From Planctomycetota bacterium (lineage in GTDB: Bacteria; Planctomycetota; Planctomycetia; Planctomycetales; Planctomycetaceae), in NCBI GenBank assembly GCA_003671275.1, contig QWPB01000061.1:1-64000 (forward strand): a stretch of 64,000 bases of DNA. Reading direction: 5' to 3'. A model generated the notes under the pieces. It did no database searches and was not told where the DNA came from. It saw only the letters and a program-made list of their open reading frames with translations. The position numbers were made by a program, and so were the translations under genes. Shown one piece after another: positions 8,999 through 17,272 of the stretch (the first letter of the stretch is position 1; each line of letters opens with the position of its first letter).

Positions 8999-10078
8999 GT
9001 GACCTCAGCACCGGAATCCGTTTCACCTCGTCCGGACGGGCTATTGCGGTCTCGGGGTTTTCATCTGTTCCTGGGGCTGGCCGTATCGGCAGGTTGCCTG
9101 TGGTGGGCCACCCGCGATCTGTTCATGGATGCTGCCGCTCGGGGGCAGTTCTTTTCTGCTTTTCGGCAGGCCGATTATCGTCACCTGCCGTTGCTGCTGG
9201 GGATGTTGCTGGCATTCTATAGTCTGAAGGCGTATCGGTGGACGCTGCTCTTGCGACCAATCGGGGGGTATCGGACCTGGGCCGATTGTTTTGGACCAAT
9301 GCTGGCGGGATTCGCCGTCAACAACACCTTGCCGGCTCGTGCGGGAGAAGTGGTCCGCGTGATGGTCTTCGCCCGACGCAGTGGGCAGCCGGTGACCGCT
9401 GTACTGGCCACCGTGGCCCTCGAGAGGATTCTCGACATGCTGTCGATTCTTTCGCTGCTGGGGCTGGGGCTGGTCCTGCTGCCCGACATGGATGCGCGAA
9501 TTCGAGCGTCGGCCATGGGCATGGCCATCATCGCCGGGGCTGGAGTGGCGGGGGCGGTGGTGTTCCTGATGTGGTCCGCTCCGGTAATTCGGTTGACGGA
9601 TTGGGGGCTGGCGCGGATTCGAGTGCCGGAAATCGTCCACAAGAAGCTGATTCAGATGCTGGAGAGCGCCGCCCGAGGGCTGGCAGCACTGCGATCCCCG
9701 GGGATCTTTTTCCAGCTGATTGTGGTCTCACTCGCCAAGTGGCTGCTGAATGGCGGAATGATGTTTCTCAGTCTGCGGAGTTTTGCCGTGGATGTCCCTT
9801 TCGCGGCGGCTCTCGTCCTGTTGGGGGTGGTGGCGCTGGCGGTGGCTTTTCCGGCAGCACCTGGTTTTTTTGGTGTGATACAGGTCTGCTTCACCAGCAC
9901 CCTGAAAGGGTTCGCCGTGAGTCTTCCCGCAGTTCTGGCGGCATCGATCTACTACCACATCATTCAGTATGTTCCGGTCACCGTTGGCGGATTGCTTTGG
10001 CTCAGCAAGTCTGGATTTCGCATGCAGGCCATTCAGGGAACCACTCTTCCGAATACCCCACAGCCCCCGGATCTTTAG
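8999..10078 (+). CDS. Flippase-like integral membrane protein, YbhN/UPF0104 (lysylphosphatidylglycerol synthase TM-like)
   Basis: Inner-membrane protein of 359 residues with about eight hydrophobic segments, matching the transmembrane domain of MprF-type lysylphosphatidylglycerol synthases without the cytoplasmic synthase domain. Visible family traits are YSLKAYRWTLLLRP, FAVNNTLPARAGEVVRV (the GxxxNxxxPxRxGE element), ATVALERILD and FPAAPGFFGVIQ. Such proteins are thought to move lipids or lipid-linked molecules across the membrane; the substrate here is unknown. The start is GTG 8999, set by AGGAGG at 8986-8991. It sits 52 bp after cstA and converges on the sigma-54 activator. Confidence 0.88.
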   Translation: MTSAPESVSPRPDGLLRSRGFHLFLGLAVSAGCLWWATRDLFMDAAARGQFFSAFRQADYRHLPLLLGMLLAFYSLKAYRWTLLLRPIGGYRTWADCFGPMLAGFAVNNTLPARAGEVVRVMVFARRSGQPVTAVLATVALERILDMLSILSLLGLGLVLLPDMDARIRASAMGMAIIAGAGVAGAVVFLMWSAPVIRLTDWGLARIRVPEIVHKKLIQMLESAARGLAALRSPGIFFQLIVVSLAKWLLNGGMMFLSLRSFAVDVPFAAALVLLGVVALAVAFPAAPGFFGVIQVCFTSTLKGFAVSLPAVLAASIYYHIIQYVPVTVGGLLWLSKSGFRMQAIQGTTLPNTPQPPDL

Positions 10079-10111
10079 TGTCCGTTGAAAAAACGCGGGA
10101 CAGGCTGCTAG
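10077..10111 (+). repeat. Intergenic repeat, GTCCGTTGAAAAAACG type
   Basis: The 41 bp spacer between two convergent genes holds GTCCGTTGAAAAAACG followed by CGGGACAGGCTG. A related unit in opposite orientation is found at 24247-24272 (AGTCCGCAGAAAAACG then TGGGACAGGC), also between genes. A third related hairpin, GACAGGCT-TCCC-AGCCTGTC, is at 59916-59935. These look like one dispersed family of intergenic elements; the relation is my inference from the shared GGGACAGGC and GTCCG...GAAAAACG blocks. Confidence 0.5.
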
Positions 10112-10119
10112 CCCAGTTC

Positions 10120-13100
10120 TCAGCCCAAGCCATGCCGCCGCAGGCGACTGAAGAATGTACTGCGGGGAATCCCCATCAGGCGGGCGGCTTCGGCCTTGTT
10201 GCCGCCGCAGCGTTCCAGCGCCGCGATCAACTGCTGTTTCTCGTCCGCCGACCCGATGACGACCCGTTCCACCGCTGCGAAATTCGACGATGACCGCCGT
10301 GGGATCTCATGCCCCGGACGCGGTGAGGCCACTCCAAAGGTGGCCCGTGCGACCGCCAGTGGAAGCTCCGCCACGGTAATTTGGCCCCCTTCGCTCATCA
10401 CAACCGACCGCTCGATCACGTTATGCAGCTCGCGAATATTCCCCGGCCACGAGTACGCGGTCAGCGCCTCGATGGCTGCTTCGTCGAAGTAGCCAATCGG
10501 ACGCCCTGACTTTTGAGCCGACTGAGCCAGAAAGTGCATCGCCAGTTCGAGCAGGTCTTCCTTGCGTTCCCGCAGTGGCGGCAGCGTCACGCTGATCACA
10601 TTTAAGCGGTAGTACAAGTCTTCACGGAACTTGCCCTCGGCAATCAACCGTTCCAAATTCTGGTGCGTAGCAGCGATCACCCGCACATCGGCCTCGACGG
10701 GAACCGAACTTCCCACCGGTTCAAAGGTCCGCTCCTGCAAAACCCGCAGCAGTTTGATCTGCACATCGAGCGAGATGTCGCCGATTTCATCCAGGAACAG
10801 CGTCCCCCCATGGGCCATCGCGAACCGCCCCGGCTTGTCCTCGCGGGCGTCAGTAAAGGCTCCCTTCACATGCCCGAACAGTTCGCTTTCGAGCAGTTGA
10901 GGAGACAACGCGGCGCAGTGGACTGCCACCAGCGGCCCAGCCTTGCGGGGGCTGTTCTCGTGGATCGTCCGGGCCAGCAGTTCCTTACCCGTCCCGCTTT
11001 CCCCACGGACCAGCACACTGGCTTCGCTGGCGGCAACCTTCCGCACGGTTTCGAGAACCTGCGTGATGGCCGGTCCGTTTCCCTTGATTGTCGATCGCTG
11101 CAACTCGCCTGCCACCGCAAGGGGGCGTGGCGAGCTGTTTACGCTGTTCACGATTCCCTGCAACATCGTGATTCGGCGTTCCTGATCGACGAGCTTGTCG
11201 GTCTTGGTCTGCAAGTCTTCATTGAGCCGGGAAATTTCTTCGTGTACTTTGGCGCAGTGCAGAGCGACACCCGTGATCCGGCCCATTGCGGTCAGGAATG
11301 CCACGTCTTCGGCGGTGAACGCCGCGCCGCTTGGTTTTCGCCCCAGGGCCACGAAGCCCGCCAGTTCGCCATCCACTTCCAGCCCGGTAATCAGTTCCGC
11401 GTTCATCGCCCGCACCAGAACCTGATCGCCGGAATCCGCACTGGGAACCCGTTGAATCGAATTCCCCGGTCCCAGCAGCTTCAGTTGTTCCTCACTGCCG
11501 GGAAGTGTGGCGGGGGCCTCGGGCCAACCGACCGCCGATGCCAGCTTGAACCGCGAATGTTCCGGAACCCATAAGTACAGCGCCGCCTGCTCCACTCGCA
11601 GGGCTTCACAACAAGACCCCAGCAGATTCCCCGCGACCGCATCCCGTCCCCACAAGTTCGATACCGCTCGGTTCATCCGCAACAGGGCTCGATCCAGCTG
11701 GTACTTCTCGCGAAAAAATTCACGGTCGATCGACCGCTGCATCCGGTCTTTGGACCACAGCAGGCCAAACACAACCAGCGTCAGCACGATGACCATCGGA
11801 ACCGGTTGGCCAAACAGCGATGCGTTCTGGCTATGCAGCGCCACGCTGCCCACGCCAATGGCGGCACTGAACAGGAACCCCAGCCCACCACTCAGGACGA
11901 AATACCACATCCCGCGGCTGAGTACCTGGTCAATCAGCAGCAACTTGAACCGCGCGATGCCGACGGCGTACGCCACCATGAACAGCAGACTCGCGATGAA
12001 CATCGGAATCTGAGATGCCCCGAGTGCGAACTGCTGAGGGCGAAACAATGCCAGATAAAGCGCATAGCCCACCGGGATGGATGCCGCCATTCCGGCCCAC
12101 AGAATCGACTGCACCTGGCGTCGCTGGACCAGATCGCGAACCCGTACCAGGCTCTCGGCCATCGCCGCCAGGCTCGCTCCAAAATACAGGAGCGAGACGC
12201 TCAGGTAGGCCAGAATGGACCCCTGTAGCAGGTTCATCAGGACGATGGCCCCTCGAGCGATCGTTCGCGTCATCCACAAACCAAACGGACCTTCTCCCCA
12301 CGAACCCGACAGCCACGAACCGGCGACGGCCACCGCCACGGTCGCCAGCGACATGATCACGGGCCCCGCGTAGATCAATCCCAGAATGGTATGGGGCCGC
12401 TGCAGCAGCGCGGGCTTCGTCGTCGGGTAAACCAGAAAGAAGTGCAGCAATACCGCCGGAAGCAGAATCCCCGCCACGGCAAATGGCAGGATCAATGCCA
12501 GCCGACCGGAAATCACCCACCAGTGATCCCCGCCAACAAACGCGATCAGCGTCAGTCCGCTGAGGATGCAGAATAGCTTGAGTGACCGGTCAAACGGTCG
12601 CTGCCATGCCGCAATCCCGCTCACCAGTGTGATCCCGGTTTGCAGGATGAACCAGAAAAGAGTAATCCCGATCCGCAGGGCGGATTGCCGCTCGAGCTGC
12701 AACCAGCCTGTCAGGATGGAATCGGCTCCGGGGCGGCGGAATCGGACCTTCACATAGCGCAGCTGATCGGGGTACTCCACCAGGGTGAGCTCGGAGGTGG
12801 CTCCCAGATCTTTCGGGTTGGCTTCGGCGGGCAGTGCCCCCCCGGAATCAATGCGGGCGTACCGGAGAGCGGCGTGGGCCCAGGCGAAATCGACGAATGA
12901 GCGGACGGGACGTCCGTGGAACTCAACCAGAATGTCCCCGGCTTTGGGCAGGGTGACGAGTCCGTTTTTCGGGCCAACGCGGATCTCAACCCCACTGGTA
13001 TCCACATCATTCGACAGCAAGCATCGGAGCCCGGCATCGGGGCTGGTGGCGACATACCACAAGACCACAACGCCGTAGAGCAGCGCAGTCGCAGTGAAGA

Positions 13101-13152
13101 TGGCGAGAGTAGAGGAGGAGGATCGCACTGAAATCACTAAACAGGAGAACAC
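10120..13152 (-). CDS. Membrane-anchored sigma-54-dependent transcriptional activator (PDZ-like, multi-TM, GAF, AAA+, Fis HTH)
   Basis: A 1010-residue regulator with an unusual layout. TM1 is at about 16-36. A PDZ-like segment follows at about 50-130 (GLVTLPKAGDILVEFHGRPV). A block of about eight to ten TM helices spans 155-440, then a GAF domain at about 500-650, a short coiled coil, an AAA+ domain at about 690-910, and a Fis-type helix-turn-helix at the end (GNKAEAARLMGIPRSTFFSRL). Walker A is GESGTGKE (about residue 715) and Walker B is GGTLFLDEIGD. The sigma-54-contact loop reads GAFTDA instead of GAFTGA. R-fingers and NIRELHNVIERSV complete the core. Activators of this class hydrolyse ATP to remodel sigma-54 holoenzyme; here the sensor should be in the membrane. 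The gene faces a -24/-12 promoter at 13292. The ligand is unknown. Confidence 0.9.
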   Translation of the reverse strand: MFSCLVISVRSSSSTLAIFTATALLYGVVVLWYVATSPDAGLRCLLSNDVDTSGVEIRVGPKNGLVTLPKAGDILVEFHGRPVRSFVDFAWAHAALRYARIDSGGALPAEANPKDLGATSELTLVEYPDQLRYVKVRFRRPGADSILTGWLQLERQSALRIGITLFWFILQTGITLVSGIAAWQRPFDRSLKLFCILSGLTLIAFVGGDHWWVISGRLALILPFAVAGILLPAVLLHFFLVYPTTKPALLQRPHTILGLIYAGPVIMSLATVAVAVAGSWLSGSWGEGPFGLWMTRTIARGAIVLMNLLQGSILAYLSVSLLYFGASLAAMAESLVRVRDLVQRRQVQSILWAGMAASIPVGYALYLALFRPQQFALGASQIPMFIASLLFMVAYAVGIARFKLLLIDQVLSRGMWYFVLSGGLGFLFSAAIGVGSVALHSQNASLFGQPVPMVIVLTLVVFGLLWSKDRMQRSIDREFFREKYQLDRALLRMNRAVSNLWGRDAVAGNLLGSCCEALRVEQAALYLWVPEHSRFKLASAVGWPEAPATLPGSEEQLKLLGPGNSIQRVPSADSGDQVLVRAMNAELITGLEVDGELAGFVALGRKPSGAAFTAEDVAFLTAMGRITGVALHCAKVHEEISRLNEDLQTKTDKLVDQERRITMLQGIVNSVNSSPRPLAVAGELQRSTIKGNGPAITQVLETVRKVAASEASVLVRGESGTGKELLARTIHENSPRKAGPLVAVHCAALSPQLLESELFGHVKGAFTDAREDKPGRFAMAHGGTLFLDEIGDISLDVQIKLLRVLQERTFEPVGSSVPVEADVRVIAATHQNLERLIAEGKFREDLYYRLNVISVTLPPLRERKEDLLELAMHFLAQSAQKSGRPIGYFDEAAIEALTAYSWPGNIRELHNVIERSVVMSEGGQITVAELPLAVARATFGVASPRPGHEIPRRSSSNFAAVERVVIGSADEKQQLIAALERCGGNKAEAARLMGIPRSTFFSRLRRHGLG

Positions 13153-13291
13153 TGTTTCCAGCGCCGAACACTTCAGTCACGCTACCGCTTCAGCGCCGAT
13201 TCGTCAATCACGAACTTTCATCGTCAGTCGAAAAATTGGAAATACCAAGGAAAACAGAGTGTATGGCCAGCGCCGAAAAAAATAAAACCAT

Positions 13292-13308
13292 TTGGCACAC
13301 AGCATGCA
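13292..13308 (+). promoter_or_regulatory. Predicted sigma-54 (-24/-12) promoter
   Basis: TTGGCACACAGCATGCA matches the consensus TTGGCAC-N5-TTGCA with one mismatch (ATGCA for TTGCA). GG at 13294-13295 and GC at 13306-13307 are separated by exactly 10 bp, as sigma-54 requires. The predicted transcription start is near 13319. It lies 140 bp upstream of the divergent sigma-54 activator gene and points the other way, towards a putative short transcript and proA. The surrounding 30 bp are AT-rich for this genome. This is a pattern match, not proof of activity. Confidence 0.65.
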
Positions 13309-13318
13309 ATTCATTTTT

Positions 13319-13470
13319 GATGTCTGACCCCTGACCCCTCGAAGAGATGTGCCTCGCCTGACCCAGCCAGTAGCCGTCACTGTAAAGCAGCCTGACCCAA
13401 ATCTGCGACAACAATGACTCCCAAACGGCCTGCAGGGTAGTGGCATCGCTCTTCAGGGGTTTTTTATTTT
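13319..13470 (+). ncRNA. Candidate sigma-54-driven small RNA with four CTGACCC repeats
   Basis: From the predicted start at 13319 to the T-run at 13460-13470 is about 150 nt. Only very short open frames occur in it (ATG 13320 gives four codons before a stop). CTGACCC occurs four times, at 13324-13330, 13331-13337, 13358-13364 and 13392-13398, separated by non-repeated sequence. A hairpin plus T-run closes the segment. Repeated short C-rich motifs are typical of small RNAs that pair with several mRNAs, but the motif could equally be a DNA-binding site for the neighbouring activator, or the region may simply be the proA leader. No known RNA family was recognised. Confidence 0.35.
13429..13470 (+). 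terminator. Intrinsic-terminator-like hairpin with T-run
   Basis: CCTGCAG (13429-13435) pairs with CTTCAGG (13451-13457) with one internal mismatch and a 15 nt loop. GG, TTTTTT (13460-13465) and a further ATTTT follow. The stem is modest but the T-run is the strongest in the region. If it works, it separates the sigma-54 transcript from proA. Confidence 0.45.
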
Positions 13471-13520
13471 CCGGTCGTCCCCCTGATTCATTCACACACA
13501 TCGATAAGCACGGAGGCAGT

Positions 13521-13556
13521 CCTCTGGGCGAGAGGACGGAATCTCTTGCCCAGAGG
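13521..13556 (+). promoter_or_regulatory. Long hairpin in the proA leader
   Basis: CCTCTGGGC (13521-13529) is perfectly complementary to GCCCAGAGG (13548-13556). The helix continues inward through a G-T wobble and AGAG/CTCT, giving a 14-pair stem with an 8 nt loop. It lies 78 bp before the proA ATG and has no T-run. It could be an mRNA-stabilising or attenuating structure, or an intergenic repeat. Together with the preceding two entries it describes the 482 bp spacer 13153-13634, in which I see no protein gene. Confidence 0.5.
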
Positions 13557-13634
13557 ATCCTTTCGTTCCATATGCCAGATTTCTGGGGACCGAATCGCGT
13601 TGACATCAACGTCCGGGCTTCGAATACTCTGTCC

Positions 13635-14894
13635 ATGGACACTCTCACTGAATACACCACCCGCGTGGCCCGGCAAGCTCGTCAGGCCAGTCGCCAGCTG
13701 GCACTGACCTCAGAAATCCAGCGAAACCAATGGCTGCACGCCGCTGCGAATGGACTGCGAGCCGCCACCGCGACCCTGATCACGGAGAATGCCCGTGACT
13801 TGGAGGCCGCGCCGGGATATGGACTGAACGCTGCGGCGATCGACCGTTTGAGGCTGACTGAAGCCCGCATTCGTGATCTGGCCTCTGCCCTGGAAGAAGT
13901 GGCCACCCTGCCGGACCCGCTGGCCGGAGAGATCGATCGCAAGGTTCGCCCGAATGGACTGGTCGTTTCACGAGTTCGTGTGCCGCTCGGGGTTGTCTTC
14001 TTTATCTATGAATCGCGGCCCAATGTGACAGCCGACGCTGCGGCGCTGTGCGTCAAAAGCGGAAACGCCGTGATTCTGCGGGGTGGAAAGGAAGCCCTGC
14101 ACAGCAACCTGGCGATTCACCGCGTTCTCTCCGACACCCTGGAGGCGTGTGGCCTGCCACGACATGCTGTTCAGCTGGTTGAGACAACCGACCGGGCCGC
14201 CGTCGGAGAGTTTTTGAAGTTGCGCACACTGATTGACGTGACGATCCCGCGCGGCGGCAAGGATCTGATCGAGCGAGTGACTCGTGAAGCCACAATGCCG
14301 GTCATTAAGCACTTCGACGGGATCTGCCATGTTTACGTCGATGCCGCGGCGAACCTGGAGAAGGCTGCGAGCATCCTGATTAACTCCAAGTGTCAGCGTC
14401 CGGGAGTCTGTAATGCGGCGGAAACGCTGTTGGTCCATGCATCCGTCGTCGACAAATTCCTTCCACTGGTCGGCCCGGAGCTCGTACAGCGTGGCGTTGA
14501 GGTCCGGGGAGATGCCCGCATTCGGGAATACTGGCCCAATGCCAAATTGGCCACCGAGCAGGACTACCGCACCGAGTATCTCGATCTGATCCTGTCGGCC
14601 CGCGTCGTCGACTCCTTGGCAGAGGCCATCGACCACATTGATACCTACAGCTCGCACCACACCGAGACCATTGTCACCGAGGACACCACCGCCGCCCGGC
14701 AATTCACCGCTGCGGTCGACTCGTCTGCGGTAATGGTCAACGCCAGTACCAGGTTCAACGATGGTGGCGAGCTGGGGCTGGGAGCGGAGATTGGAATCAG
14801 CACCGACAAATTCCACGCCCGCGGCCCGTGCGGCCTGGTGGAACTGACCAGCTATAAATATGTCGTGATCGGCACCGGCCAGATCCGAGGATAA
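13635..14894 (+). CDS. proA: Gamma-glutamyl phosphate reductase ProA
   Basis: Reduces gamma-glutamyl phosphate with NADPH to glutamate semialdehyde in proline synthesis. The 419 residues match the usual length of about 417. Visible blocks are [29 protein letters not shown], the conserved [20 protein letters not shown], the catalytic cysteine in [17 protein letters not shown], and [18 protein letters not shown] near the end. ATG 13635 was chosen because family conservation begins there; the frame upstream to 13440 lacks homology-like sequence and includes the leader hairpin. proB is not nearby. The esterase gene follows after 26 bp, so the two are probably one operon. The gene may be read from the sigma-54 promoter at 13292 by read-through, or from its own promoter. 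Confidence 0.96.
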   Translation: MDTLTEYTTRVARQARQASRQLALTSEIQRNQWLHAAANGLRAATATLITENARDLEAAPGYGLNAAAIDRLRLTEARIRDLASALEEVATLPDPLAGEIDRKVRPNGLVVSRVRVPLGVVFFIYESRPNVTADAAALCVKSGNAVILRGGKEALHSNLAIHRVLSDTLEACGLPRHAVQLVETTDRAAVGEFLKLRTLIDVTIPRGGKDLIERVTREATMPVIKHFDGICHVYVDAAANLEKAASILINSKCQRPGVCNAAETLLVHASVVDKFLPLVGPELVQRGVEVRGDARIREYWPNAKLATEQDYRTEYLDLILSARVVDSLAEAIDHIDTYSSHHTETIVTEDTTAARQFTAAVDSSAVMVNASTRFNDGGELGLGAEIGISTDKFHARGPCGLVELTSYKYVVIGTGQIRG

Positions 14895-14920
14895 GCGACT
14901 CACCCGCCCCAGGACGCCCC

Positions 14921-15658
14921 ATGTCGATCACCGAACGAGCCGGACTGACTTGCCACGAGTTCCATCCCCGACGTACCGCACAGCATGTGGTCGTCTTGTG
15001 TCATGGGTTTGGAGCCGCTGGAGACGACCTGGTTCCGTTCGGTCGCGAGTTGCAACAGGCCGTTCCTCCGCTGGCGGAGTCGGCACTGATTGTGTTTCCG
15101 CAGGCCCCAATGTCACTCGACTCTCTGGGATGGGGGGATTCCCGCGCCTGGTGGATGATTGACATGGCCAAGCTGCAGTGGGCGCAGCAGACTGGAAATC
15201 TGCGCGATCTGCGAGGGGATCGTCCGGAGGGAATGGAGGCCGCTCGCAATCAACTGATCGCCGCCCTGACCGAGATCCAGCTGGAAACGGGCATACCGTG
15301 GTCGCGATTTGTGCTGGGAGGGTTCTCTCAGGGGGCCATGCTTGCGGTGGAGACCTTAAGGCATCTGCCCGAACGGCTGGGTGGGGCGATTCTGTTCTCC
15401 GGCACGCTTCTCAACGAAGCCGAATGGCGACAGCCATCCCCGACGTTGTCTGGCCTGCCGATCATGCAGTCACATGGTCGCAGCGATGTGATTCTGCCGT
15501 ACTCGCTGGCGGTGGAGCTCAGGTCCGTTCTGGAACTGCACGGAGCCATCGTGCAGTTCGTTGAATTCGCGGGCGGGCACGCGATCCCCGAGCCCGTTTT
15601 TCGGGCCGCCTGTCGCTTGCTGTCTCTGGTCTGCGAAGCCGTTCCGGCTGACAAGTGA
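14921..15658 (+). CDS. Alpha/beta-hydrolase, phospholipase/carboxylesterase family
   Basis: A 245-residue serine esterase of the small carboxylesterase/acyl-protein-thioesterase-like family. The oxyanion strand motif is VVVLCHGFGAAGDD. The nucleophile is Ser136 in GGFSQGA, the acid is Asp189 in HGRSD, and the base is His220 in AGGHAIP, so the triad is complete. No signal peptide is present, so it acts in the cytoplasm. ATG 14921 lies 7 nt after an AGGA element and 26 bp after proA, suggesting co-transcription, though no metabolic link is evident. The substrate is not predictable. Confidence 0.92.
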   Translation: MSITERAGLTCHEFHPRRTAQHVVVLCHGFGAAGDDLVPFGRELQQAVPPLAESALIVFPQAPMSLDSLGWGDSRAWWMIDMAKLQWAQQTGNLRDLRGDRPEGMEAARNQLIAALTEIQLETGIPWSRFVLGGFSQGAMLAVETLRHLPERLGGAILFSGTLLNEAEWRQPSPTLSGLPIMQSHGRSDVILPYSLAVELRSVLELHGAIVQFVEFAGGHAIPEPVFRAACRLLSLVCEAVPADK

Positions 15659-15661
15659 GTG

Positions 15662-15684
15662 CTGCCCGGCTTGTGACCGGGCGC
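15662..15684. terminator. Hairpin between convergent genes
   Basis: GCCCGG (15664-15669) pairs with CCGGGC (15677-15682) over a 7 nt loop, just after the esterase stop and before the stop of the convergent oxidoreductase. There is no T-run, so it may slow rather than end transcription. Confidence 0.35.
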
Positions 15685-15700
15685 AGCCTGCCCCCACCGA

Positions 15701-16771
15701 TCAGGCTGGCCGCTGGGGGTCGGCTGCCAGGGGGAGCGTGACCTTGCGTCCCGTCCAGGCTGATTCGTAGATCGACAGGATAATCTCCACGCTCTTACGC
15801 CCTTCGAGGCCGTCAATCGCGGGCTTCGTTCCGCTGTTCACGGCCTTCAAAAAGTCCTCGAACTGCTTCTGGTGCCCGACAAACGAGATCGCCTTGGGGT
15901 CGCTTGCTCCGCCGGTGTTTCCAGACTTCCTGGCGAGCGATTCTCGCAGTACCGCGTCGTCCGGTTGCTCGTGCTCGAACTGCCACATCAGGACGTCGTC
16001 CTGCTCGATGATCGCCGAGCCCTGAGAGCCGTGGATCTCCGTCTTCTTCAACAGGCCCGGCCACGCGGCGGTTGTTGCCTGCAAGGTGCCGATCGCTCCA
16101 TTTTTGAACTTCACGACCGCCGAACCCACGTCCTCCACCTCGATTCGTTCATGAGCCAGCGTGGCGGTCATCCCAATCACCTCCACCACATCGCCCATCA
16201 TCCAGTACAGCAGGTCGACGTTGTGGATCGCCTGATTCATATAGGCCCCACCGCCGTCCAGCTGCCACGTGCCGCGCCATTGTCCGCTGTCGTAATACTG
16301 CTGAGTCCGCCACCATTTTACGTAAGTGTCACCCATCGTCAGCTTGCCGAATCGACCGCTGTCGATTGCCTGTTTCAGAGCCAGATTCGCCGCAGAGAAC
16401 CGCGAGGGCAGGATCGCCCCCAGCTGAACACCTGCCTTGGCCGCTGCGTTGATGATCGCATCACAGCGGGAGAGAGTGATCTCCAGGGGCTTTTCGACGA
16501 GGATGTGTTTCCCCGCGCGGGCGGCCTCGACGGCGGGCTCCATGTGGGCCCCGCTGGGGGTGCAGATCGTTACAACCTGGATGGCTGTGTTTCCGAGGAA
16601 TGCGTCAAAGTCTTCATACCCCTGACAGCCATACTCCTTGGCGAACTCAGCAGCCCGACCCGGGACTCGGTCATAACAGCCAACGAGCTTCGCACCGGGG
16701 ATGGCGGCAATCGCCTTTGCGTGAAAATGGGCGATCATGCCCGTGCCAATGATGCCAAAACCGTTCGCCAT
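15701..16771 (-). CDS. Gfo/Idh/MocA family NAD(P)-dependent oxidoreductase, cytoplasmic
   Basis: A 356-residue sugar or inositol dehydrogenase-type enzyme. The N-terminal Rossmann fold has GIIGTGMIAHFHAKAI (about residues 6-21) and CTPSGAH. Lys94 in LVEKPLE is the family's conserved catalytic lysine. GGAYMNQAIHNVDLLYWMMGD provides the D-x3-H-type substrate-binding motif. No signal peptide is present, unlike the second family member at 62319-63611. ATG 16771 precedes the Rossmann strand directly. It stands alone between the convergent esterase and a 501 bp spacer. The sugar substrate is unknown. Confidence 0.93.
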   Translation of the reverse strand: MANGFGIIGTGMIAHFHAKAIAAIPGAKLVGCYDRVPGRAAEFAKEYGCQGYEDFDAFLGNTAIQVVTICTPSGAHMEPAVEAARAGKHILVEKPLEITLSRCDAIINAAAKAGVQLGAILPSRFSAANLALKQAIDSGRFGKLTMGDTYVKWWRTQQYYDSGQWRGTWQLDGGGAYMNQAIHNVDLLYWMMGDVVEVIGMTATLAHERIEVEDVGSAVVKFKNGAIGTLQATTAAWPGLLKKTEIHGSQGSAIIEQDDVLMWQFEHEQPDDAVLRESLARKSGNTGGASDPKAISFVGHQKQFEDFLKAVNSGTKPAIDGLEGRKSVEIILSIYESAWTGRKVTLPLAADPQRPA

Positions 16772-17272
16772 GAATGCACTTTCTCTGGATCTGAATCACG
16801 GTCGACACCGTGATCCGAGGATGCCGTTTCATCCGCACCGGGCTGACATTCCTGGGAGGGAATGAGTCACTCGCAGGCCGTTGAACTCGAATGTGGAAGA
16901 GACGTCAGCGCCGAATCAGACTCTGCCTTCAGCAGGCACAGATCGGAATGTCCGGGCCACTGATCGGTGGCACCAACATTCCGGTCAGTCTTTTCGAGAC
17001 ACCAAAACCGAACTCGCTTCAGGACAGAGAGAATGACTACAAAGCCGTGGGATCGCAACCGAATCCCCACAAACCAGCGGTGATCGCGACGGATGTGGGT
17101 CAAATGCCCAAGCCGGTGATGAATGGAATTCTTTCGTACCTCGCGATCCCTGTGAATCCTCGCGGGACACTCTGTCGCGGCGAAGGAGGGAGCCCTGAGG
17201 CTCGCATTCGATTTCGAGTTGGTCATTACGGACCGGTATTAGAGAACCCCTGCCTGTCGCCCGCCCTGAAGT
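16772..17272. other. Non-coding spacer, 501 bp
   Basis: Frames of 119 and 158 codons exist on opposite strands but neither resembles a protein in composition or has a convincing start. No repeat or clear promoter was seen. It must hold the promoter of the minus-strand oxidoreductase. Confidence 0.5.

Noticed and set aside
13311-13440. Short CTGACCC repeats as a CRISPR-like array
   Set aside because: Units are only 7 bp with irregular spacing and no spacer-repeat structure.
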